A DNA stretch of 64,000 bases from an uncultured Bacilli bacterium. Its GTDB lineage: Bacteria; Bacillota_I; Bacilli_A; RF39; UBA660. Location of the stretch: positions 62,001 to 126,000 of the forward strand of contig CAKORJ010000001.1 in NCBI GenBank assembly GCA_934101575.1, given 5' to 3'. The notes beneath the pieces are model-generated. The model saw only the letters and a program-made list of their open reading frames with translations. It searched no databases and was not told the origin of the DNA. The position numbers and the translations under genes were made by a program. The first letter of the stretch is position 1. Each line of letters starts with the position of its first letter. Below, piece after piece: positions 25,564 to 34,224 of this stretch.

Positions 25564-27021
25564 ATGGCAGAAAAGAAAAAAACTGCTAAAAAGAAGAATT
25601 TTAAGTTTGGAATTTCAGCTTTTTCCATTATTTTAATTCTTATTGTTTTACTTGGTGTTTTAACATATTTTTTACCTAGTGCTACATTTATTGGTGATGA
25701 AATTGTAGATGGTAGCGGGGTAGTTAGGGCATCTGTTGCTAATATACTTATGTCACCTGTTAAAGGGTTTGCTGATGCTATTGATGTAGGTATATTTATA
25801 CTTATTTTAGGGGGATTTCTTAATATTGTGACTAAAACTGGTGCTTTAGAGACTGGTGTTAAAGTTTTAGTTCAAAAGTTAAAAGGTAAGGAACTTATAC
25901 TTATTCCTATACTTATGTTTATTTTTTCTATAGGTGGTACTACTTATGGAATGCTTGAGGAGACTGTTGGATTCTATGCTCTTCTTGCTGCGACAATGGT
26001 TGTTGCTGGTATGGATACTATTGTGGCTTCTGCTGTTGTTTTATTAGGAGCAGGATGTGGTGTTTTAGGTTCTACAGTAAATCCTTTTGCTAATGGTGCT
26101 GCTATAGCGGCGCTTCCTGATTCTGTAACAGTTAATCATGGTGTTATTATTTTGATTGGGATTGCTCTTTGGTTTGTATCTCTTGCTATTTCTATATTTT
26201 TTGTTATGATTTATGCAGGTAAGGTACAAAGAGATAAAGGTTCTACATTTTTATCTCTTCAAGAACAAAAAGTTATGGAAAAGAGGTATGGTAAAGAAGC
26301 TAAGAAGAATTCTGAGAAAGCAGTTCTTACTTCTAAACAAAAAATAACACTTGTGTTATTTGGACTTACTTTTTTAATAATGATTATTGGATTTATTCCA
26401 TATACTGCGGATGTTAAATGGCTTTCATTTTCATCTTTCTTAACTGGGGAAGCACTTGGAAATTGGTATTTCTTTGATGCTGCGGTATGGTTTTTAATTA
26501 TGGCTATTATTATTGGAATTGTTAATGGTCAAGGTGAAAAGGGTATTGTAAGTAATTTTATCTCTGGAGCATCAGATATACTTAGTGTTGTACTTATTAT
26601 TGGTGTTGCACGTGGTGTTGCTTATTTAATGGGTGTTACTCATTTAGATAATTATATTATTTATAATGCTGCGGAAGCTCTTAAGAATATGCCAGTACTT
26701 TTATTTACACCTCTTAATTATATACTTCATATAATTTTATCTGTACTTGTGCCTTCTTCTTCAGGACTTGCTGGACTTTCTTCACCTATTATGGGACCAC
26801 TTGCAAGTCAAGTTGGTTATAGCGTAGAAGGTACTATTATGACTATGGTAGCTGCAAATGGACTTGTTAATTTAATTACTCCAACTTGTGGTGCTATTAT
26901 GGGAGGACTTGCTCTTGCAGGTGTAGAATATAGTACATGGTTTAAATGGGCGTTTAAAGTAGTAGGACTTATTGCTATTGCCTCACTCATAGTTTTAATG
27001 ATTGCAATGTTGATATTTTAA
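25564..27021 (+). CDS. arcD: YfcC/ArcD-like arginine-ornithine antiporter
   Basis: 485 residues, 11-13 predicted membrane helices. GISAFSIILILIVLLGVLTY and PVKGFADAIDVGIFILILGG at the start, SIGGTTYGMLEETVGFY in the middle, VPSSSGLAGLSSPIMGPLA and LVNLITPTCGAIMGGLALA near the end. This is the YfcC branch of the DcuC-like superfamily, found as the arginine/ornithine exchanger in many arc operons, instead of the APC-type ArcD. The operon context makes arginine uptake with ornithine export the likely function; the family also carries other substrates. Confidence 0.85.
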   Translation: MAEKKKTAKKKNFKFGISAFSIILILIVLLGVLTYFLPSATFIGDEIVDGSGVVRASVANILMSPVKGFADAIDVGIFILILGGFLNIVTKTGALETGVKVLVQKLKGKELILIPILMFIFSIGGTTYGMLEETVGFYALLAATMVVAGMDTIVASAVVLLGAGCGVLGSTVNPFANGAAIAALPDSVTVNHGVIILIGIALWFVSLAISIFFVMIYAGKVQRDKGSTFLSLQEQKVMEKRYGKEAKKNSEKAVLTSKQKITLVLFGLTFLIMIIGFIPYTADVKWLSFSSFLTGEALGNWYFFDAAVWFLIMAIIIGIVNGQGEKGIVSNFISGASDILSVVLIIGVARGVAYLMGVTHLDNYIIYNAAEALKNMPVLLFTPLNYILHIILSVLVPSSSGLAGLSSPIMGPLASQVGYSVEGTIMTMVAANGLVNLITPTCGAIMGGLALAGVEYSTWFKWAFKVVGLIAIASLIVLMIAMLIF

Positions 27022-27041
27022 AATAAATGATTTAAACTTTT

Positions 27042-27080
27042 AAAAATAGATGACTATTAGTAATAGTGGTCTATTTTTTA
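27042..27080 (+). terminator. Intrinsic terminator of the arc operon
   Basis: AAAAATAGA (27042-27050) pairs with TCTATTTTT (27070-27078) with an inner CTATTAGTAATAG hairpin; T run. Confidence 0.8.
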
Positions 27081-27117
27081 GTTGTTATTTGTTAATTGTA
27101 AAATTTTATTTATCATG

Positions 27118-27147
27118 TTGACTTATAATACTTTTATTTTTTATACT
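27118..27147 (+). promoter_or_regulatory. Promoter of repeat-protein copy 1
   Basis: TTGACT (27118-27123), 18 bases, TATACT (27142-27147). The same block occurs before copy 2 at 30612-30641 with only a few base changes, showing that the duplication included the promoter. Confidence 0.7.
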
Positions 27148-27170
27148 TATAATAGATGGAGGTATGTTAT

Positions 27171-29549
27171 ATGAACTATGATGGAGAAAAGTTTTTATTA
27201 AAGCTATATAAAGAATTATATAACGAAGAAAGTGTAAAACATTCAAGTACAAAAAGTGATAATAAATATGAAGCAGTAAAGAAATATATAGAAAGACTTG
27301 AAAAAGTACATGAAAAAGCAATGAATCATAAAACAGATACAGGAGTAAATCTTTTGAAAGATTTTTATTATGATAAATATGTAATAAAGAAAGATGATAT
27401 TCCAGAAAGTTATATAAAATACTTGGATAAAGTACAATTTGATCAATACGGTATTTATATGGATGATTGGCAAAAAGAAGAACAAAAAAATTTAATAATA
27501 GAAGATCAAAAGAAATCTTTGGATGAATGGTTAGATTATTTTATGAGTGAAGATGCTAAGTTTTATCCAACTTGGGCAAAATATTGGGCTTTTCAAGGAA
27601 TGCTCACAATAGGAAATTTTGATACAAATAAAGGAATTTATAATAAAAGAAGTAAAACAACAGTCGCACCATTCCCAGAACTTGATAGAGAAATACTTTC
27701 AAAATCAATAGATCTAGTAATAAAAGAAGTAAACAAAGAGGAAATAAATGATAAAGATTTAGAACAGTTAGTAAAGAATGGTAATTTCTTTAAACTTTAT
27801 ACAGTTCAGTTAAAAGATACAAGAAAAAGTAATTTTAGCGAAGACACAAAGGGAGAGTGGATAAAGTACGAACAAGGGGATAATTACCAGGAATTATATA
27901 AATCACTTCAAGGTAAAAACACAGGATGGTGTACAGCTGGGGAAGAAACATGTAAATTACAAGTTAAATACGGAGATTTCTATGTATACTATACTTATGA
28001 TGAAAAAGGTAAAGCTACAATTCCAAGGCTTGCAATAAGAATGGATGGGAAGAACATAATCGGAGAAATAAGAGGAGTAGGCAAGGATCAAAATATAGAG
28101 CCACACTTTGAAGATATACTTTCTAAAAAATTAAAAGGGTTTCCCGATGCAGAGAGTTATCAAAAAAGAGTAAAAGATACTCAAATGTTAACATATGTAT
28201 ATACTAAATATGAAAATCATAAGCCATTAACAAAAGAAGATATAAAATTTATCTATGAAATTGACAATGAAATAGAGACAATGGGTTGGGAAATGGATCC
28301 TAGGTTAGAAGAAATGCAAAAAAATGAAAAAGAAAGAAAAATAAAAGATGTTTTGGATAGTGATGATATAATAGAGTTAGTTAAAAAGAATAATTTGATT
28401 TTAACTTTTATTCCAAAAAAAATGATAGATAAAAAAGTGGCTTTAGGATTAGCAAAGCAAAATGAGTATACAACATTACAATTTATTCCAAAAGAAATAA
28501 TAGATAAGGAAATAGCATTAGAATTAGTAAAACAAAATGAGTATACAGCATTACAATTTGTTCCAAAAGAAATAATAGATAAGGAAATAGCGTTAGAATT
28601 AGTAAAACGATATACAATAGGATTACAATATGTTCCGAAAGAAGTAATAGATCGAGAAATAGTTTTAGAAGCAGTAAAACAAACAGGAGTTGCTTTACAA
28701 TATGTTCCAGAAAACATGAAAGATAAGGAAGTATGTTTAGAAGCAGTAAAACAAGAAGGAAAGGCATTACAGTATGTTCCGAAAGAAGTAATAGATCGAG
28801 AAATAGTTTTAGAAGCATTAAGACAAACAGGAATTGCATTACAATATGTTCCAGAAAACATGAAAGATAAAGAAATATGTTTAGTGGCAGCAAAACAAGA
28901 AGGAAAGGCATTACAACATGTTCCGAAAGATGTAATGGATCGAGAAATATGTTTAGAAGCAGTAAAACAAACAGGAATTGCTTTACAATATGTTCCAGAA
29001 AATATAATGGATAAAGAAATATGTTTAGTAGCGGTAAAGCAAACTTGGGGGGCAATAGAATTTGTTCCGGACAAACTAGAGGATAAAGATATTCTTTTAG
29101 AAGTTGTTAAACAAAATGGAGAATTTTTATGTTACACTTTTAGTAATTTAGAAGAAATAAATGATTTGATAGACTTTAGTGTTTTTATGAACGAAAGAAC
29201 AAAATATGGTTACTCAGAAGAAATAATAGATAAAGAAGTATGTTTAGCAGCAGTAAAACAAGCAGGAAAGGCATTACGATATGTTCCATATGATATGATA
29301 GATAAAGAAATATGTTTAGCAGCAGTAAAACAAAATGGGCTTGCATTAGAATGTGTTCCATATAATATGATAGATAAAGAAATATGTTTAGCAGCGGTAA
29401 AACAAGCAGGAAAGGCATTGCAATATCGAGTAATGTGTACTATGCCTGACGAAGTAATAGAGGAAGTAAATCAAGCATTTGAAAGTATGAAAAATAATGA
29501 TGAAGATACTGTGCAGGTATTAGAAAATTCTGATTCTAAAATGAGATAA
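27171..29549 (+). CDS. WCTA-domain protein with DUF4116-like repeats, copy 1
   Basis: 792 residues from ATG 27171 (GGAGG 8 bases upstream). Residues 1-185 are helical and charged. About 245-305 is a compact domain with GKNTGWCTAGEETC, FYVYYTYDEKGKA, PRLAIRMDGK and IGEIRGVGKDQNIEPHFEDI, a WCTA pattern also seen in some plasmid and phage proteins. From about 410 come roughly thirteen 24-residue repeats of the type YVPENMKDKEVCLEAVKQEG, as in DUF4116. No signal peptide, so cytosolic or released by another route. Codons end mainly in A, unlike neighbouring T-ending genes, suggesting foreign origin. The tail is shared with copy 2. Function unknown. Confidence 0.75.
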   Translation: MNYDGEKFLLKLYKELYNEESVKHSSTKSDNKYEAVKKYIERLEKVHEKAMNHKTDTGVNLLKDFYYDKYVIKKDDIPESYIKYLDKVQFDQYGIYMDDWQKEEQKNLIIEDQKKSLDEWLDYFMSEDAKFYPTWAKYWAFQGMLTIGNFDTNKGIYNKRSKTTVAPFPELDREILSKSIDLVIKEVNKEEINDKDLEQLVKNGNFFKLYTVQLKDTRKSNFSEDTKGEWIKYEQGDNYQELYKSLQGKNTGWCTAGEETCKLQVKYGDFYVYYTYDEKGKATIPRLAIRMDGKNIIGEIRGVGKDQNIEPHFEDILSKKLKGFPDAESYQKRVKDTQMLTYVYTKYENHKPLTKEDIKFIYEIDNEIETMGWEMDPRLEEMQKNEKERKIKDVLDSDDIIELVKKNNLILTFIPKKMIDKKVALGLAKQNEYTTLQFIPKEIIDKEIALELVKQNEYTALQFVPKEIIDKEIALELVKRYTIGLQYVPKEVIDREIVLEAVKQTGVALQYVPENMKDKEVCLEAVKQEGKALQYVPKEVIDREIVLEALRQTGIALQYVPENMKDKEICLVAAKQEGKALQHVPKDVMDREICLEAVKQTGIALQYVPENIMDKEICLVAVKQTWGAIEFVPDKLEDKDILLEVVKQNGEFLCYTFSNLEEINDLIDFSVFMNERTKYGYSEEIIDKEVCLAAVKQAGKALRYVPYDMIDKEICLAAVKQNGLALECVPYNMIDKEICLAAVKQAGKALQYRVMCTMPDEVIEEVNQAFESMKNNDEDTVQVLENSDSKMR
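28400..29440 (+). repeat. 72-bp coding repeats (24-residue units), copy 1
   Basis: About 13 units with core VP-x-x-(I/M)-x-D(K/R)E-(I/V)-x-LEAVKQ, spaced 24 residues. One unit, near 29120-29200, has an extra insert. Several adjacent units are nearly identical at DNA level, so expansion or contraction by recombination is plausible. Confidence 0.85.
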
Positions 29550-29577
29550 TTATGTTTTTAAGATTAAATTTCTAATC

Positions 29578-30561
29578 TGTCAATAACTTTTGAAAATGTC
29601 TCAAAAAAAATTAAATATAAGCGTTAAGTATATACATGATTTGTATGTGCTTTTTTAATTGATTCTTAAATGAATTAGCTTTTCATGGATGAGAAATGGG
29701 AGGAATATATATTCTTTTTTGTTTAGGAATATTATTAGGAACGTTATCCAATTCAGGTGAAATAGATTTATGTGATTTTAAGTTCTTTTATTAAAATTAG
29801 GAATAAATGTCTTTATTAAGTAATTATTGACATCATTAATATTAGTTATTCCATTTAATGTTTCTTGTGTATCAAAAAAAACATCAACAATATTACCAGA
29901 ACATAGATTGATAGCTAAATGAAGACAACATTTTGTATTATCAAATCAATTATGAAATAAATCATCCATTTCAATAATTTCACCAAAATATTTAGATTTT
30001 TCTTGTCTTGAATGAGTATCTTCGATTTTAAGTTGATGAGAAACCATTATCTCTATGTCTTTTTTAGTTTTGTATTTATTTTCATTTTTAGATAATAATT
30101 CAATTTTTTTAGATTTCTTTTTGTTTTCTTTCTTGTTTTAGGGGAATAAATATCATTTTTAGTTAAAGTAGAGTAAATAAAATTATAAGAAACATCAATA
30201 TTTTCTCTTGGTTTTAGTAAATCTTTGAAATGATTAAAGTTGCGATCATAGTACTTATTCTTATAAAGTAGTATGATATTGTTGGAGATTGATTTATCTA
30301 GCGCCTTGGTAGGGACATGTCCACGATTACCGTGAACAAAGCCAGATTTACCTTTCTCATTATAAATAATAACAAGACGATCAATTTGTCTTCTAGATAA
30401 ATTAAGTTTGATAGCAGCGGTATTTTTATTACCGTTATTATCAACAAGATTTTTGATAATTAAATATTTATTATATTCTTTCATTTTTAATACGACTTTT
30501 CTCATTACATCACCTTAGTGATATATTATATATTAAAGTGAGACATAATCAAAAGATAACA
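29578..30561 (-). mobile_element. Decayed ISNCY-type insertion sequence between the two repeat-protein genes
   Basis: Imperfect terminal inverted repeats bound it. The left end contains ACTTTTGAAAATGTCTCA (29586-29603); the reverse complement of the right end (30539-30561) reads TCTTTTGATTATGTCTCA at the matching place. It sits just after the terminator hairpin of copy 1, whose T tail is replaced by the element end. The content is a broken transposase. About 985 bp, shorter than complete elements. Confidence 0.65.
29618..30505 (-). pseudogene. Broken ISNCY (IS1202-like) transposase
   Basis: The N-terminal 150 codons are open (30505 to 30053): NNGNKNTAAIKLNLSRRQID, GKSGFVHGNRGHVPTKAL. Frame-shifted fragments follow: IEDTHSRQEKSKYFGEIIEM, a stop, then CCLHLAINLCSGNIVDVFFD and TQETLNGI, and near the left end HP-stop-KANSFKNQLKKH. 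GEIIEMD plus DFDTQETLxGY-like motifs are those of the ISNCY DDE transposases. Multiple stops and shifts make it inactive. Confidence 0.75.
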
Positions 30562-30611
30562 CTTAAGACATTATAAAATAAACGTGTAAATGTAAAGTTT
30601 TATTTATCATG

Positions 30612-30641
30612 TTGACTTATAATACTTTTGTTTTTTATACT
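30612..30641 (+). promoter_or_regulatory. Promoter of repeat-protein copy 2
   Basis: TTGACT (30612-30617), 18 bases, TATACT (30636-30641); near-identical to the copy 1 promoter. Confidence 0.7.
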
Positions 30642-30663
30642 TATAATAGATGGAGGTATATAT

Positions 30664-32913
30664 ATGAATTATGATGGAGAAAAATTCTTGTTAAAATTAT
30701 ATCAAGATATGTATAAGGATGAAAGTGTAAGACATTCAAGTACAAAAAGTGATAATAAATATGAAGTAGTAAAGAAATATATAGAAAGACTTGAAAAAGT
30801 ACATGAGAAAGCAATGAATCATAAAACAGATACAGGAGTAAATCTTTTGAAAGATTTTTATTATGATAAATATGTAATAAAGAAAGATGATATTCCAGAA
30901 AGTTATATGGAATACTTGGATAAAGTACAGTTTGATCAATATGGTGTTCATATGGGTAATAGTCAAAGAAAAGAGCAAAAGGACTTAATAATACAAGATC
31001 AAAAAAAATCTTTAGATGAATGGATAGATTATTTTACAAGTGAAGATTCAAAGTTTTATCCAACATGGGCAAAGTACTGGGCCTTTCAAGGAATGCTTAC
31101 AATAGGAAATTATGATACAAATAAAGGAATTTATAACAAAAGAAGTAAAACAACGGTCGCGCCTTTTCCAGAACTTGATAGAGAAGTACTTTCAAAATCA
31201 ATAGACTTAATAATAAAAGAAGTTAATAAAGAAGAAATAGAAGATAAAGATTTAGAACAATTAGTAAAAAATGGTAATTTCTTTAAACTTTATACAGTTC
31301 AGTTAAAAGATAAAAGAGAAAGTAATTTTGGAGAAGAGACAAAGGGAGAATGGATTAAATATGAGCAGGGAGATAATTATCAAAAGTTACATCAATCACT
31401 TCAAGGTAAAAATACTGGTTGGTGTACAGCAGGAGAGGAAACTTGTAGAAATCAAGTGAAAAATGGAGACTTTTATGTATATTATACTTATGATGAAAAA
31501 GGGAAAGCTACTAATCCAAGACTTGCAATAAGAATGGATGGAAAAAATAGAATTGGAGAAATAAGAGGAGTAGCAAAAGATCAAAATATAGAACCACATT
31601 TTGAAGATATACTTTCTAAAAAACTAAAAGGGTTTCCAGATGCAGAAAGTTATCAAAAAAGAGTGAAAGATACTCAGATGTTAACATATGTATATACAAA
31701 GTATGAACATAATAAAGCTTTAACTATAGATGATATAAAATTTATATATGAAATAGATGACAAAATAAAAACAATGGGATGGGACATTGATCCTAGATTA
31801 AAAGAAATGAAAAAAAATATAAAAGAAAGAAAAATAAAAGATGTTCTAAGTAAAGATGAGATAATAGAGTTAGTTAAAAAGAATCATTTGATTCTAACTT
31901 TTATTCCAAAAGAAATGATAGATAAAAAAGTGGCCCTAGAAGTAGTAAAACAAAATGAGTATGCAACATTAGAATTTATTCCAAAAGAAATAATAGATAA
32001 AGAAATAGCATTAGAATTAGTAAAACAATATACAACAGCGTTACACTATGTTCCAGAAGAAATAATAGATAAAGAAATAGCTTTAGAAGCAGTAAAAAAA
32101 TGTGGAGGTGAACTTGTATCTGTTCCAGAAGCGTTGAGAAGCAAAGAAATATGTATAGAAGCAGTAAAGCAAGAAGGAAAGTCATTAGAATATGTTCCAA
32201 AAGCTTTAAGAAACAAAGAAATGTGTTTAAAAGCAGTAAAACAAAACTGGGAGGCAATAGAATTTGTTCCAGACAACCTAAGGGATAAAGATATTATTTT
32301 AGAAGTTGTAAAACAAAACGGACGCTTTTTATATTACAATTTTAGTAGCTTAGAAGAAGCAGAAAATTCAATAGATTCAGAAGATGATCCTAAAATGTCT
32401 ATTTCTTATAGTTTCATGAACAAAAGGCAGAAATATGGTTACTCAGAAGAGAGAATAGATAAAAAAATATGTATAGAAGCAGTAAAACAAACAGGCACAG
32501 CATTACAATATGTTCCGAAAAATATAATAGATAAAGAAATATGTATAGAGGCAGTAAAACAAAGTTGGAATGCACTACAGTATGTTCCAGAAGATATAAT
32601 GGATAAAGAAATATGTTTAGAAGCAGTAAAACATAATGGATACGCATTACAATACGTTCCAGAAAACATAATAGATAAAGAATTATGTTTAGAAGCGGTA
32701 AAACAACATTGGTATGCGTTAGAATATGTTCCAGAAAACATAATAGATAAGGAATTGTGTTTATTATCAATCAAACAACATGAGGACTTTGGTTTTCCAT
32801 ATCATACTCCTAAAGAAGTAAGAGAGGAAGTAAAGCAAGAATTAGAAAAAATGAAAAATAATGATGAAGATACTGTGCAAGTATTAGAGGATTCTGATTC
32901 TAAAATAAGATAG
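30664..32913 (+). CDS. WCTA-domain protein with DUF4116-like repeats, copy 2
   Basis: 749 residues from ATG 30664 (GGAGG upstream). Paralogue of the protein at 27171: the first 385 residues are nearly the same, including HSSTKSDNKYE, the GKNTGWCTAGEETC block and FPDAESYQKRVKDTQMLTYV. The repeat region (about 31890-32780) has about eleven units and differs more from copy 1 than the N-terminal part does. The inserted segment SSLEEAENSIDSEDDP interrupts the repeats at the same place as in copy 1. Same A-ending codon bias. The pattern of a conserved head and divergent repeats suggests the repeats decide binding specificity; that is inference. Confidence 0.75.
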   Translation: MNYDGEKFLLKLYQDMYKDESVRHSSTKSDNKYEVVKKYIERLEKVHEKAMNHKTDTGVNLLKDFYYDKYVIKKDDIPESYMEYLDKVQFDQYGVHMGNSQRKEQKDLIIQDQKKSLDEWIDYFTSEDSKFYPTWAKYWAFQGMLTIGNYDTNKGIYNKRSKTTVAPFPELDREVLSKSIDLIIKEVNKEEIEDKDLEQLVKNGNFFKLYTVQLKDKRESNFGEETKGEWIKYEQGDNYQKLHQSLQGKNTGWCTAGEETCRNQVKNGDFYVYYTYDEKGKATNPRLAIRMDGKNRIGEIRGVAKDQNIEPHFEDILSKKLKGFPDAESYQKRVKDTQMLTYVYTKYEHNKALTIDDIKFIYEIDDKIKTMGWDIDPRLKEMKKNIKERKIKDVLSKDEIIELVKKNHLILTFIPKEMIDKKVALEVVKQNEYATLEFIPKEIIDKEIALELVKQYTTALHYVPEEIIDKEIALEAVKKCGGELVSVPEALRSKEICIEAVKQEGKSLEYVPKALRNKEMCLKAVKQNWEAIEFVPDNLRDKDIILEVVKQNGRFLYYNFSSLEEAENSIDSEDDPKMSISYSFMNKRQKYGYSEERIDKKICIEAVKQTGTALQYVPKNIIDKEICIEAVKQSWNALQYVPEDIMDKEICLEAVKHNGYALQYVPENIIDKELCLEAVKQHWYALEYVPENIIDKELCLLSIKQHEDFGFPYHTPKEVREEVKQELEKMKNNDEDTVQVLEDSDSKIR
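31890..32780 (+). repeat. 72-bp coding repeats (24-residue units), copy 2
   Basis: About 11 units such as YVPENIIDKELCLEAVKQHW; the units around 32490-32780 are most alike. Confidence 0.85.
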
Positions 32914-32923
32914 TTATGTTTTT

Positions 32924-32950
32924 AAGATTAGATTTCTAATCTTTTCTTTT
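32924..32950 (+). terminator. Intrinsic terminator of copy 2
   Basis: AAGATTAG (32924-32931) pairs with CTAATCTT (32936-32943), then TTCTTTT. Copy 1 keeps the hairpin (about 29561-29577) but lost the T tail to the insertion sequence. Confidence 0.7.
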
Positions 32951-33160
32951 GACATAAAACAATATATAATGAGCATGAAAAATCTTTTATTTAATTTTTA
33001 ATAATATTATCTATAGAGGAAACTTTAGTGTGTTTATTATATATATTTTTATTGTTTTCTTTTTGATTATAGAATGGATATTTATAATATTTTTTATATG
33101 CTTTTTCCTTATACAAAGTTTATTTTTTTGAATAGTATAAATTAGATAGGAGGATTTATA

Positions 33161-33502
33161 ATGTTTGAAAATATGAATAATAGTCCATTTATGATGCCTA
33201 ATCAAGAGGGGTTTATAGATATTGATAATAATCAAGGAAGTATAGATATTGATTTAAATCAAAGTCAAACTAGTACAATTAATAATACACCTATGATGGG
33301 AGGAGCTTCTCAACCTATAATTGAACCAATGAGGGAGAGGGTTGTTAATAGAACTATTGAACATGTTGTACCACATGTTTGTCCTGTTAGGACTAGAATT
33401 ATTAATCATCATGTATTTAAGCATACTTATAGTCCAAATTATACATGTTGTGAAGAAAACGTTTGTGAACATGTACAATGTGGATCATGTTGTAATTATT
33501 AA
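33161..33502 (+). CDS. cotD: CotD-like spore coat protein
   Basis: 113 residues, ATG after AGGAGG. A low-complexity Asn/Met/Gln N-terminal half is followed by a His/Cys-rich half: RTIEHVVPHVCPVRTRIINH, HVFKHTYSPNYTCC, and CEHVQCGSCCNY at the end. The VVPHxxP...INHHxxKHxYxPxxxCC arrangement fits the CotD family of inner-coat proteins, controlled in B. subtilis by sigma-K and GerE. A GerE gene is in this window. No clean sigma-K promoter was found upstream, so regulation is unproven. The many Cys could cross-link in the coat. Confidence 0.75.
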   Translation: MFENMNNSPFMMPNQEGFIDIDNNQGSIDIDLNQSQTSTINNTPMMGGASQPIIEPMRERVVNRTIEHVVPHVCPVRTRIINHHVFKHTYSPNYTCCEENVCEHVQCGSCCNY

Positions 33503-33517
33503 AAAAATATTTTATTT

Positions 33518-33546
33518 AAAAGATAGATTATTCTATCTTTTTTCTT
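33518..33546 (+). terminator. Intrinsic terminator of the CotD-like gene
   Basis: Perfect stem AAAAGATAGA (33518-33527)/TCTATCTTTT (33532-33541), T-rich tail. Confidence 0.8.
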
Positions 33547-33579
33547 TGTTTTTTGATATAGTGTTGATGGAGTGATTTT

Positions 33580-34095
33580 ATGGATACTATGTTTTTATTA
33601 GGTGAGGTGTTTTCTCTTTTATCTGCGGTTTGTTTATGTTATTCTACTTTTGGCAATAGTAAAAATAGAATGATTTTTTGGCAATCTATTGATTCTGTTT
33701 TAGGAGCTTTGTCTAATCTTTTTTTATTTAGTTTTTCTGGAGTAGTTACTAATATTTTAGCTGCTATTAGAAATTTATTTCAAATTAAAGATAAGAACAA
33801 TAGTTTTATAGTTATATTTTTTTGTTTTTTAAATATTGCTTTAGGTCTTTTGTTTAATAATAGAGAGATAGTTGGTTTGATTCCTATTATTGCTACTATT
33901 GAGTATACTGTTGCGGTTTATGTTTGTAAAGATTCTCAGAGTTTAAGAATTGGTTTACTTATTAATACTTTTATTTGGGGTATTTATGATTTAATTATTA
34001 AGTCGTATCCTTTGTTTATTGCTGATTCTGTTATTTTAATATTTACTTTATTTAATATTATTAGATGTATGAATAAGTTTAAAAGTTCTAAATAA
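33580..34095 (+). CDS. YgjV-family membrane protein
   Basis: 171 residues, about six hydrophobic helices; ATG after a TGGAGTG site. LGEVFSLLSAVCLCYSTF, IFWQSIDSVLGALSNLFLFS, GVVTNILAAIRNLFQIK, GLIPIIATIEYTVAVYV and LLINTFIWGIYDLIIK match the YgjV family of bacterial inner membrane proteins. The function of the family is not established. Monocistronic, before pyruvate kinase. Confidence 0.7.
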   Translation: MDTMFLLGEVFSLLSAVCLCYSTFGNSKNRMIFWQSIDSVLGALSNLFLFSFSGVVTNILAAIRNLFQIKDKNNSFIVIFFCFLNIALGLLFNNREIVGLIPIIATIEYTVAVYVCKDSQSLRIGLLINTFIWGIYDLIIKSYPLFIADSVILIFTLFNIIRCMNKFKSSK

Positions 34096-34168
34096 TTGCT
34101 ATTGTTATAAAAAGAAAAGAATGTTAGTTTAAGTGTTTTTAGAAATGTGATTATTTTATTGTTTTGTC

Positions 34169-34197
34169 TTGAAAAATTGCTTGTTTTATGGTAAAAT
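34169..34197 (+). promoter_or_regulatory. Promoter of pyk
   Basis: TTGAAA (34169-34174), 17 bases, TAAAAT (34192-34197). Confidence 0.7.
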
Positions 34198-34224
34198 CTA
34201 TATGCTAAATTAAAGGAGGAAAAA

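Noticed and set aside
28253..29418. Long minus-strand open frames opposite the repeat-protein genes (also near 31976-32774)
   Set aside because: They are shadows of the periodic 72-bp repeats on the + strand; they show the same periodicity, begin without ribosome sites and have no family resemblance.
28400..32780. CRISPR-like regular repeats
   Set aside because: The 72-bp units are coding, in frame, without unique spacers, and no cas genes are present.
33111..33144. Sigma-K promoter for the CotD-like gene
   Set aside because: TATAAATTA lacks the leading C and the nearest AC is 21 bases away, outside the 16-17 spacing.
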